Positions 6,041-12,214 of a stretch of DNA of 12,214 nt are shown here, piece after piece (within the stretch, counting starts at the first letter, position 1; every line of letters starts with the position of its first letter). This stretch comes from JBBSEZ01 sp038239195. Its GTDB lineage: Bacteria; Planctomycetota; Planctomycetia; Gemmatales; Gemmataceae. The stretch is taken from positions 1-12,214 of the forward strand of contig JBBSEZ010000307.1 in the NCBI GenBank assembly GCA_038239195.1, read 5' to 3'. The notes below the pieces were generated by a model. That model saw only the letters and a list, made by a program, of their open reading frames with translations. It was not told the DNA's origin and searched no databases. Made by a program: the position numbers and the translations under genes.

Positions 6041-8258
6041 CGACCTGCGCCCCTACCTCTACCTGATCCCGCTGCTGCCTCTCCTGGCGGCCGCGGTGAC
6101 GGCCCTGCTCGGCCCGCTCTTCCTCCGCAAGCAGAGCCACTGGCCGTGCGTCCTCGCCATCGTCGCGGCGTGCCTGCTCTCGGTGCGCGTGTTCCTCGCC
6201 GTCTACGCCGAAGCGCCCAGGCACGCGGAAGAGCGCCCCGCCGAGTACGTCACCGTTGGGGGCGTCGTTCACGAAATCAAGGGCGAGTCGCCCCGGTTCG
6301 TCACCATCAAGGGGATCGCCTACGAGGTCGATGACGACGCCACGCCCCCGGCCGTCACGATCGAGGAAACCTCCTACGAGGTCCAGGCCCCCCCGCCCTC
6401 GCAATTCATCACCATCAAGGGCATCCAGTACGAGATCGATGGCTCCGCCCCGGTGCAGGCCGTCGTGAACTACTTCACCTGGTTCGCTGCCGGCGAGCGC
6501 GGCAAGGGCCCGAGCATCGACGCCCGCTTCGCCCTTCGCGCCGACGCGCTCAGCGCCATGATGCTGGTGATGATTACTTTCATCGGCAGCTTCATCGCGA
6601 TCTACTCCATCGGCTACATGCACCACGACGAAGGCTACCCGCGCTTCTTCGCGGAGGTGGCGCTGTTCGTCTTCTCGATGACGCTGCTCGTGCTGGCCGA
6701 CAACTTCCTCCTGCTCTACGCCGGCTGGGAAGGCGTGGGCCTGTGCAGCTACCTGCTCATCGGTTTCTGGTTTCACAAGCCCTCGGCCGCCCTGGCGGCG
6801 CGCAAGGCCTTTCTGGTCACGCGCATCGGCGACGTCGGCCTGTTCCTGGGCATCCTGCTCCTGTGGGTGACGTTCGATTACCGCCTCGACTTCTCTTACA
6901 TATTTCAGTCGGTGGAGCTCCAGGGCCGAGCCGACGACCTCGACCGCTACACGCTCTGGGTCGCCTGCCTGCTCCTCTTCTGCGGCGCCGCGGGCAAGTC
7001 GGCCCAGTTTCCGCTGCACGTCTGGCTGCCCGACGCGATGGAGGGCCCGACGCCCGTCAGCGCCCTCATCCACGCCGCCACGATGGTCACGGCCGGCGTC
7101 TACCTCGTCGCCCGCTGCACCCCCCTGTTCATGGCCGTCCCCGAGGCGCAGGTGGTCGTCGCTTCTGTCGGCGCTTTCACCGCCCTGTTCGCCGCCCTGA
7201 TCGCCCTGACGCAGAACGACCTCAAGCGCGTGCTGGCGTACTCGACGCTCTCGCAGCTCGGGTACATGTTTCTCGCCCTGGGCTGTGGCCTCGCGGCGGG
7301 GGGCGAGGGGCTGGTGACGTTCGCCGTCGTGGCCGGGATGTTCCACCTGTTCACCCACGCCTTCTTCAAGGCCCTGCTCTTCCTCGCCGCCGGCAGCGTC
7401 ATGCACGCGATGGGCGACGTGATCGACATGCGCCGCTTCGGCGGGCTGCGCAAGGTCTTGCCGACGACTCACTGGACGTTCCTGTGCGGCGCCCTCGCCC
7501 TGGCCGGCTTCCCGCTGCTGTCGGGCTTCTGGAGCAAGGACGAGGTGCTCGACGCCGCCTGGCGGGCCAGCCGGACGACGCCCTACGGCCCGGTGTACCT
7601 GGTCCTGCTCGTCTCCGCCCTCGTGACGGCGGGACTGACGGCGTTCTACACCTTCCGCGCCTACTTCAAGACCTTCCACGGGCCCGAGGTGATTCCCGAA
7701 GAGGCCCACGGCCATGCGCACGAGTCGCCTCCCGCGATGACGGTCCCGCTGATGGTGCTGGCGGTGTTCGCCGTCGGCGTCGGCTTCCTCCTGGGGCCGT
7801 TCGGGCCCAAGGCGCTCCAGTTCGCCCACTTTCTGGAGAAGGCCCCCGGCTTCCCGCCCGCCGACCACGCGCACGACGTCAACTGGCTACTGATGGCGGG
7901 CAGTACGGCCATCGCCCTGGCCGGGATCGCGCTGGCCTGGCTGATGTACGTCAACCAGCCCGACCTGCCGGGCAAGATGGCCCAGGGCGTTCAGTCGCTC
8001 TACCAGCTCTCGCTCAACAAGTTCCACGTCGATGAACTGTACGTGGCCTTCATCGTCAAGCCGCTGCACGGCGTGACGATCTTCGCCCGCGCCCTCGATC
8101 AGCACCTCGTCGATGGCTTGGTGGACCTGATCGGCCACGTGCCGCGCCTGGTGGGGGCGCTGTTCCGGCCGGTGCAGAACGGGCTGGTGCAGTTCTACGC
8201 GCTGGCGATGGTGCTCGGCCTGACGGTGTTCCTGTTGTCCCTGCTGCGCTCCCTGTAG
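6033..8258 (+). CDS. nuoL: NADH-quinone oxidoreductase subunit L with repeat insertion
   Basis: 741 residues against about 613 in E. coli. Distal antiporter-like proton-pumping subunit with the long lateral helix near its C-terminus. Key residues are present: E233 in TM5 (GWEGVGLCSYLLIGFW), K322 in TM7 (GKSAQFPLHVWLPDAMEGP) and K502 in TM12 (SGFWSKDEVL). They match E144, K229 and K399 of E. coli with a shift of about 90-100 residues. The shift arises from an insertion between TM2 (ending about 58) and the segment before TM3 (NYFTWF, 146-151). Within it, residues 72-141 are four tandem repeats of 17-18 residues. That loop is periplasmic in the known fold. The C-terminal part (KFHVDELYVAFIVKPLHG) leads into the final helices and is intact. 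The ATG at 6033 overlaps nuoK. Confidence 0.96.
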   Translation: MSDDLRPYLYLIPLLPLLAAAVTALLGPLFLRKQSHWPCVLAIVAACLLSVRVFLAVYAEAPRHAEERPAEYVTVGGVVHEIKGESPRFVTIKGIAYEVDDDATPPAVTIEETSYEVQAPPPSQFITIKGIQYEIDGSAPVQAVVNYFTWFAAGERGKGPSIDARFALRADALSAMMLVMITFIGSFIAIYSIGYMHHDEGYPRFFAEVALFVFSMTLLVLADNFLLLYAGWEGVGLCSYLLIGFWFHKPSAALAARKAFLVTRIGDVGLFLGILLLWVTFDYRLDFSYIFQSVELQGRADDLDRYTLWVACLLLFCGAAGKSAQFPLHVWLPDAMEGPTPVSALIHAATMVTAGVYLVARCTPLFMAVPEAQVVVASVGAFTALFAALIALTQNDLKRVLAYSTLSQLGYMFLALGCGLAAGGEGLVTFAVVAGMFHLFTHAFFKALLFLAAGSVMHAMGDVIDMRRFGGLRKVLPTTHWTFLCGALALAGFPLLSGFWSKDEVLDAAWRASRTTPYGPVYLVLLVSALVTAGLTAFYTFRAYFKTFHGPEVIPEEAHGHAHESPPAMTVPLMVLAVFAVGVGFLLGPFGPKALQFAHFLEKAPGFPPADHAHDVNWLLMAGSTAIALAGIALAWLMYVNQPDLPGKMAQGVQSLYQLSLNKFHVDELYVAFIVKPLHGVTIFARALDQHLVDGLVDLIGHVPRLVGALFRPVQNGLVQFYALAMVLGLTVFLLSLLRSL
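6246..6455 (+). repeat. Four tandem 51-54 bp repeats in nuoL
   Basis: The units start at 6246, 6297, 6351 and 6405. They encode YVTVGGVVHEIKGESPR, FVTIKGIAYEVDDDATPP, AVTIEETSYEVQAPPPSQ and FITIKGIQYEIDGSAPV. The consensus is (F/Y)(V/I)TIKGI-x-YE(V/I)D followed by a Pro-rich turn. Units 2 and 4 are closest, about 30 of 36 bases identical at the start of the unit. The strand-turn-strand look suggests beta-hairpins. I do not recognise the motif as a known repeat family. Confidence 0.85.
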
Positions 8259-8265
8259 GATAGCC

Positions 8266-10191
8266 ATGCCGACCCTCCTGCTGATCCTGCTCGCCCTTCC
8301 CCTGGCCACGGCGGTCGTGGTGGCCGTGCTCGGCTCGCTCGGCCGCCGGCCCGCCACCGAGGGCGAGGCGAACGACGTCCCCGCGCCGGGGGCCAACGAC
8401 GACGCGGTCCGCTGGGTCAGCCTGGCCAGCACCGTGGCCAGCCTCGTCGTCGCGGCCATCGTGGCCTTCACCTACGCGCGCTCGGAGGAGATGCAGCATC
8501 GGCCGCCCGAGCATACGCTCCCCCGCTCGACGGGCTTGCCCAACGAGGCCCGCTTGACGCGCACCTTCCAGCCGCAGATGGTGCCGGGCGTTGGCGGCGA
8601 GCGCGGCAGCGACCCGCACGTCACGACCTGGAACGTCCTGACGTTCGGCGATTCGTGGGGCAGCGGAGGCGCGCCGTCGGTCCAGTTCTACGTTGGCATC
8701 GACGGGCTGAACGTCTGGCTGGTGCTGTTGACCGCAGTGTTGATGGTGCCGGCGGTGCTGGTGTCGTGGAAGTCGATCGGGCAGCGGGTGCCGGAGTTCC
8801 ACGCCTGGCTGCTGGTGTTGCAGATGGCGATGGTGGGCGTGTTCCTCGCCTTCGACGTCGTGCTGTTCTACGTCTTCTTCGAGCTGACCCTGGTGCCGCT
8901 GTTCTTCCTGATCGGCATCTGGGGCGGGCCACAGCGCCAGTACGCCGCCCACAAGTTCTTCATCTACACCCTGGCGGGGAGCCTGTTCACCTTGCTTGGC
9001 GTGCTGGGGATCGTCCTGACCATCGCCCGCGATGGCCCCGACAAGAAGTTCACCTTCGCCATCCCCGAATTGGTGCGGCAGGTCGATCGCCACGGCAAGG
9101 CCCTGGAGGGCACGGTGAACGAGGCGCGGGCGCGGGTGGCCGAGGCGGGGGAGACGGTGCCCGACGAGACGAAGAACGCGCTGACCCGCGCCGAGCAGGA
9201 TTACGACGGCTGGCAGCGGATTCAGTTCTGGGTGTTCCTGGCGATGATGTGCGGCTTCGCCATCAAGGTGCCGCTGGTGCCCCTGCACACCTGGCTGCCG
9301 CTGGCCCACGTCGAGGCGCCGACGGCGGGGAGCGTGTTGCTGGCGGGGGTGTTGCTCAAGATCGGCGCCTACGGCTTCCTGCGCCTGTGCCTGCCGCTGG
9401 TGCCGGACGCGTCCCTGAACTTCGGCGCCCCGCTGCTGGGGGCGCTGGCGGTCGTCGGCATCCTGTACGGGTCGTTCTGTGCCCTGGCCCAGCACGACGT
9501 CAAGAAGCTGGTGGCGTACAGCAGCGTGGCCCACATGGGCTACTGCGTCCTTGGCCTGTTCGCGCTCAACGAGGTGGGCATCTCGGGCGGGGTCTTGCAG
9601 ATGCTCAATCACGGCCTCTCGACGGGGGCGCTGTTCCTGCTCGTCGGCATGCTCTACGAGCGCTACCACACGCGCAAGATGACCGACTACGGCGGGATGG
9701 CCTCGCGCCTCAAGCTGCTCGCCGTCTTCTTCGTGTTCATCACCATGACCAGCATCGGCCTGCCTGGCCTGAACGGCTTCGTCGGCGAGGCGCTGGTGCT
9801 CTTTGGCACGTACAGCTTCGAGGGGCCCCAGGTGTCCGGAAAGTTGCTGGCGGGCCTGGCGACGGTGGGCGTGGTGCTGGGCGCGTGGTACATGCTGACG
9901 ATGGTGAAGAAGGTCTTCTTCGGGGAGCTGCGCGAGCCGGCCGTTCACAACAACGGGCACGCGGTGCCGGACCTCGACTTCCGGGAGGTGTCGGCCCTGG
10001 CGCCGATCGCGATCCTGTGCGTGGTGCTGGGCATCTACCCGCAACCGGTCATAGACTCGATCAAGCCCGACGTGCAGGTCATCCCCGGCATCTCGCGCGA
10101 GGCGCAGCGGCGGGCGGAGGCGCAGGCGCCTCCGCGCGCCGCCGCACGCACGCAAGACGCCCCGGCGGCGGATGGAGAACAGGCACCGTGA
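8266..10191 (+). CDS. nuoM: NADH-quinone oxidoreductase subunit M, enlarged
   Basis: 641 residues against about 509 in E. coli. Middle antiporter-like proton-pumping subunit. Catalytic residues are visible: E206 in TM5 (FFELTLVPLFFLIGIWGG), K334 in TM7 (FAIKVPLVPLHTWLP), K365 in TM8 (LLAGVLLKIGAYG) and E508 in TM12 (GLPGLNGFVGEALVL). There are three additions. Residues about 73-137, between TM2 and TM3, are polar and Gly/Pro-rich. Residues 256-315, between TM6 and TM7, are a charged, probably helical loop about 40 residues longer than usual. The tail at 600-641 is Ala/Arg/Pro-rich. All three are expected on the periplasmic side. AGGA at 8257-8260 lies 5 nt before the ATG and 7 nt separate it from nuoL. 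The stop overlaps the nuoN start as GTGA. Confidence 0.96.
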   Translation: MPTLLLILLALPLATAVVVAVLGSLGRRPATEGEANDVPAPGANDDAVRWVSLASTVASLVVAAIVAFTYARSEEMQHRPPEHTLPRSTGLPNEARLTRTFQPQMVPGVGGERGSDPHVTTWNVLTFGDSWGSGGAPSVQFYVGIDGLNVWLVLLTAVLMVPAVLVSWKSIGQRVPEFHAWLLVLQMAMVGVFLAFDVVLFYVFFELTLVPLFFLIGIWGGPQRQYAAHKFFIYTLAGSLFTLLGVLGIVLTIARDGPDKKFTFAIPELVRQVDRHGKALEGTVNEARARVAEAGETVPDETKNALTRAEQDYDGWQRIQFWVFLAMMCGFAIKVPLVPLHTWLPLAHVEAPTAGSVLLAGVLLKIGAYGFLRLCLPLVPDASLNFGAPLLGALAVVGILYGSFCALAQHDVKKLVAYSSVAHMGYCVLGLFALNEVGISGGVLQMLNHGLSTGALFLLVGMLYERYHTRKMTDYGGMASRLKLLAVFFVFITMTSIGLPGLNGFVGEALVLFGTYSFEGPQVSGKLLAGLATVGVVLGAWYMLTMVKKVFFGELREPAVHNNGHAVPDLDFREVSALAPIAILCVVLGIYPQPVIDSIKPDVQVIPGISREAQRRAEAQAPPRAAARTQDAPAADGEQAP

Positions 10192-11996
10192 ATCCGAACA
10201 TCGTCAACGCGCTGACGGGGTTTCTGCCCGCCGTCCTTCCCGAGGTCGTGCTGGGCGTGGTCGCCTGCGTCCTGTTCCTGGGCGGAACGTTCAAGGCCGA
10301 CCGCAACCTCTGGGGCCTCGTCGCCTTGCTCGGGCTCGCCGGGGCCGGCCTGGCGCTCTACGCGGGGGCCCCCCCCACGGCGGAGCAGCGCCGCGAGCGC
10401 GTCGCGGCGCTCGGCGCGGAGGCCAAGGAGGCGGAGAAGGCGCTCAAGAAGGTCGAGGCGGAGGAGCCGAAGCAGGAGGCGCTCCAGGCGATCGTGGCGG
10501 AACTCAACGCGGAGCGCGACGCGCTCCAGGCGATCGTCTACGCCGCCCCGGTGGTGCCGACGCGGCTGGCGGTCTTCCTCAAGCTGGTCGCCCTGGTCGG
10601 CGGGGCGGTGCTGGTGCTGTTTTGCTGGGACGAGATGCCTCCCGACCACGCTTCCGACTACCACGGCTGCCTGCTCGTGCTGGTGGCGGGCACCTGTCTG
10701 GTGCCGTCGGCCAACGACCTCATCACGCTGTTTTTGGCGCTGGAGCTCATCAGCATTCCGACCTACGTCCTCCTCTACCTGCCGCGCGCCGACGCGCCGG
10801 CGCAGGAGGCGGCGATGAAGTATTTCCTACTCAGCATCTTCTCGTCGGCGCTCCTGCTGTTCGGCTTCAGCTACCTCTACGGCCTGACGGGGACGACGAA
10901 CTTGCCGGCCCTGACCGAGGCGCTGGGCACGGCGCAGGCGGAGACGGACGGCGCGACGGCGGAGCTTCGCCGGACGGCGGGCGGCTGGCAGGGGATGGCG
11001 CTGGTGGGGCTGGTGATGGTGGTGGCCGCGCTGGGCTTCCGCATCACGGCGGTGCCGTTCCACTTCTACGCGCCGGACGTCTACCAGGGCACGACGACCG
11101 GCATGGCAGCGCTGCTGGCGTTCTTGCCCAAGGTGGCCGGCTTCGCCGCGCTGGCGAAAGTGCTGGGGCTGCTCCCCCTCACGGGGCCCGAGACGGCGCC
11201 GTTGCTGGGGGAGAAGGCGCTCTATCTGCTGTGGATCATGGCGGCCGTGACGATGACGCTGGGCAACCTGCTGGGCCTGTTGCAGGACAACGTGAAGCGG
11301 ATGCTGGCCTATTCGAGCGTGGCCCACGCCGGGTACATGCTGATCGGCCTGGCGGTGGCGCCGCGGCTGGGCGGGGCGCCGGGCGGGGCGGTGGGCGGGA
11401 TCGAGGCGCTGTTCTTCTACCTGGTGGCCTACGGGGCGATGACGATAGGCGCCTTCGCGGTGCTGCACTATTTGAGCGCGCCGGAGCGGCCGGTCGAGAC
11501 GATCGACGACCTCGCCGGGGTGGGCCGCACGCACCCGGGGACGGCGCTGTTGATGGCGCTGTTCCTGTTCAGCCTGATCGGCATCCCGCTGACGGCGGGG
11601 TTCGCGGGCAAGATGCTGCTGTTCTTCGACGCGCTGGGCCTGACGCACGCGGTGAGCGGCGGTACGAGCGAGGAGGTGCAACGGTTGCAGGCGCAGGCGG
11701 ACGAGCAATCGCGGCTGTTCCTGATCCTGGCGGTGATCGCCGCGCTCAACGCGGCGATCGGGGCGTGGTATTACCTGCGCCTGGTGGGCGCGATGTATCT
11801 GCGCGAGGGGCTGTACCCGCTGGCGCCGAGCAAGGCGCGGCCGGTGCTCCCGGCCATCTGGGCGTGCGCGGCGCTGACGCTGGCGTTCGGAGTTTACCCG
11901 GCGCCGTTGCTGCGGGCGGTGCGCGAGGCGGTGGCGCGGCCGGCGCCGGTGGCTCAGCCGGTGGCGGAGCGGGCGGCGGCGGACGAGGGGCGGTGA
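10188..11996 (+). CDS. nuoN: NADH-quinone oxidoreductase subunit N with coiled-coil insertion
   Basis: 602 residues from GTG 10188, against about 425-485 in E. coli. Proximal antiporter-like proton-pumping subunit. E186 in TM5 (LALELISIPTYVLLY), K315 in TM8 (FLPKVAGF) and K475 in TM12 (GIPLTAGFAGKMLLFF) are present. The TM7 position that is Lys217 in E. coli is Arg285 here (LGFRITAVPFHFYAPDVYQG). Residues 61-117, between TM2 and TM3, are an extra highly charged Ala/Glu/Lys helix with no proline from 64 to 93, and AxLQAIV is repeated at 14-residue spacing. This loop should face the periplasm. Shorter additions lie at about 265-275 and, with SGGTSEEVQRLQAQADEQSR, before TM13. The GTG start overlaps the nuoM stop by GTGA. 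The tail is Ala/Pro/Arg-rich. It is the last gene visible in the operon. Confidence 0.95.
   Translation: MNPNIVNALTGFLPAVLPEVVLGVVACVLFLGGTFKADRNLWGLVALLGLAGAGLALYAGAPPTAEQRRERVAALGAEAKEAEKALKKVEAEEPKQEALQAIVAELNAERDALQAIVYAAPVVPTRLAVFLKLVALVGGAVLVLFCWDEMPPDHASDYHGCLLVLVAGTCLVPSANDLITLFLALELISIPTYVLLYLPRADAPAQEAAMKYFLLSIFSSALLLFGFSYLYGLTGTTNLPALTEALGTAQAETDGATAELRRTAGGWQGMALVGLVMVVAALGFRITAVPFHFYAPDVYQGTTTGMAALLAFLPKVAGFAALAKVLGLLPLTGPETAPLLGEKALYLLWIMAAVTMTLGNLLGLLQDNVKRMLAYSSVAHAGYMLIGLAVAPRLGGAPGGAVGGIEALFFYLVAYGAMTIGAFAVLHYLSAPERPVETIDDLAGVGRTHPGTALLMALFLFSLIGIPLTAGFAGKMLLFFDALGLTHAVSGGTSEEVQRLQAQADEQSRLFLILAVIAALNAAIGAWYYLRLVGAMYLREGLYPLAPSKARPVLPAIWACAALTLAFGVYPAPLLRAVREAVARPAPVAQPVAERAAADEGR
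10479..10537 (+). repeat. 17-bp exact direct repeat in nuoN insertion
   Basis: GCGCTCCAGGCGATCGT occurs at 10479-10495 and again at 10521-10537, an offset of 42 nt or 14 residues (two heptads). It encodes ALQAIV twice. It suggests growth of the coiled-coil segment by in-frame tandem duplication. Confidence 0.85.
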
Positions 11997-12214
11997 GTTG
12001 GGAGGGCCCCCTCCTACAAGACCTCCGGATTGTTCGCCGTGAAACTGACGATCTCAGGTAACCGAAGCGCTCGAACTCATCTTTCGTGTAACGGTTCGGG
12101 GACTATCCAGTATTGGGCGCCAACCCAGTATAGAGAGTTGATGACAGCCCTACCAATTCCAAGACACGTAGGAGCAGCGCTGGCAATGCCGACACGTACC
12201 GGCGTGAGTCATCG
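11997..12214. other. Non-coding region after nuoN
   Basis: 218 bases with no supported gene. They are visibly less GC-rich than the operon. A short GGAGG/CCTCC stem sits at 12001-12014. TATTGGG (12111-12117) can pair with CCCAGTA (12124-12130) with one G-U pair, and CCAGTAT is repeated at 12107-12113 and 12125-12131. Neither structure has a T tract, so I cannot call a terminator. No promoter or tRNA is recognisable. Confidence 0.6.

Noticed and set aside
6246..6455. CRISPR-like or non-coding tandem repeat
   Set aside because: The units are in frame, diverged and without spacers, and the coding frame of nuoL continues through them.
5892..7874. 660-codon antisense open frame over nuoK and nuoL
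   Set aside because: It is rich in Arg, Glu, Gln and His with no recognisable domain, and lies opposite a fully conserved gene. Long antisense frames are expected at this GC content.
8056..10155. 699-codon antisense open frame over nuoL and nuoM
   Set aside because: Low-complexity His/Gln/Arg-rich product. The + strand carries conserved NuoM motifs throughout.
12001..12014. Terminator after nuoN from GGAGGG/CCCTCC
   Set aside because: The stem is only 5 bp with a 4-nt loop and no T run; it could be chance in this composition.
10172..12061. 629-codon + frame overlapping nuoN
   Set aside because: Gly/Ala/Arg/Asp-rich shadow frame. The GTG 10188 frame contains all NuoN motifs.

Overview
The window is one strand of a large, GC-rich respiratory operon. 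It holds the 3' part of a complex I (NADH:quinone oxidoreductase) gene cluster in the order [small lipoprotein]-nuoG-nuoH-nuoI-nuoJ-nuoK-nuoL-nuoM-nuoN. All genes lie on the + strand. The gaps are short (50-80 nt or less) or the genes overlap (ATGA at nuoJ/K, 8 nt at nuoK/L, GTGA at nuoM/N). nuoA-F, if present, lie upstream of the window. The source is probably a planctomycete, perhaps Gemmata-like. I infer this from the short NuoG, the small pseudopilin/DUF1559-like lipoprotein ahead of it, the many non-ATG starts and the high GC. This is recognition from memory, not a search.

Layout: 1-47 leader with a strong ribosome site; 48-527 lipoprotein; 576-2312 nuoG (peripheral-arm Fe-S subunit); 2363-3772 nuoH (quinone-site membrane subunit); 3851-4468 nuoI (2x[4Fe-4S]); 4527-5615 nuoJ; 5612-6040 nuoK; 6033-8258 nuoL, 8266-10191 nuoM and 10188-11996 nuoN (the three antiporter-like proton-pumping subunits); 11997-12214 non-coding, less GC-rich. 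nuoI is bracketed by two hairpins: an imperfect one before it at 3775-3807 and a perfect 14-bp one after it at 4475-4507.

Electrons from NADH would pass through NuoG and NuoI clusters to quinone at NuoH, and NuoH/J/K/L/M/N would convert that into proton pumping. Most catalytic residues are in place, including the Fe-S cysteines, the NuoK glutamates and the Lys/Glu pairs of L and M. NuoN has Arg where Lys is usual in TM7.

The unusual aspect is the membrane arm. NuoH, J, L, M and N each carry a hydrophilic insertion of about 40-145 residues. By family topology, every one falls in a loop on the periplasmic side: the TM2-3 loop of H, L, M and N, the TM6-7 loop of M, and the last loop of J. The NuoL insertion contains four tandem 17-18 residue repeats, and the NuoN insertion is a charged helix with an internal 17-bp duplication. 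A lipoprotein expected on the same side of the membrane is encoded in the same operon, and its start region is a diverged duplicate of the nuoG start region. Together these suggest a complex I with an extra, lineage-specific periplasmic layer. That is an inference, but it can be tested.
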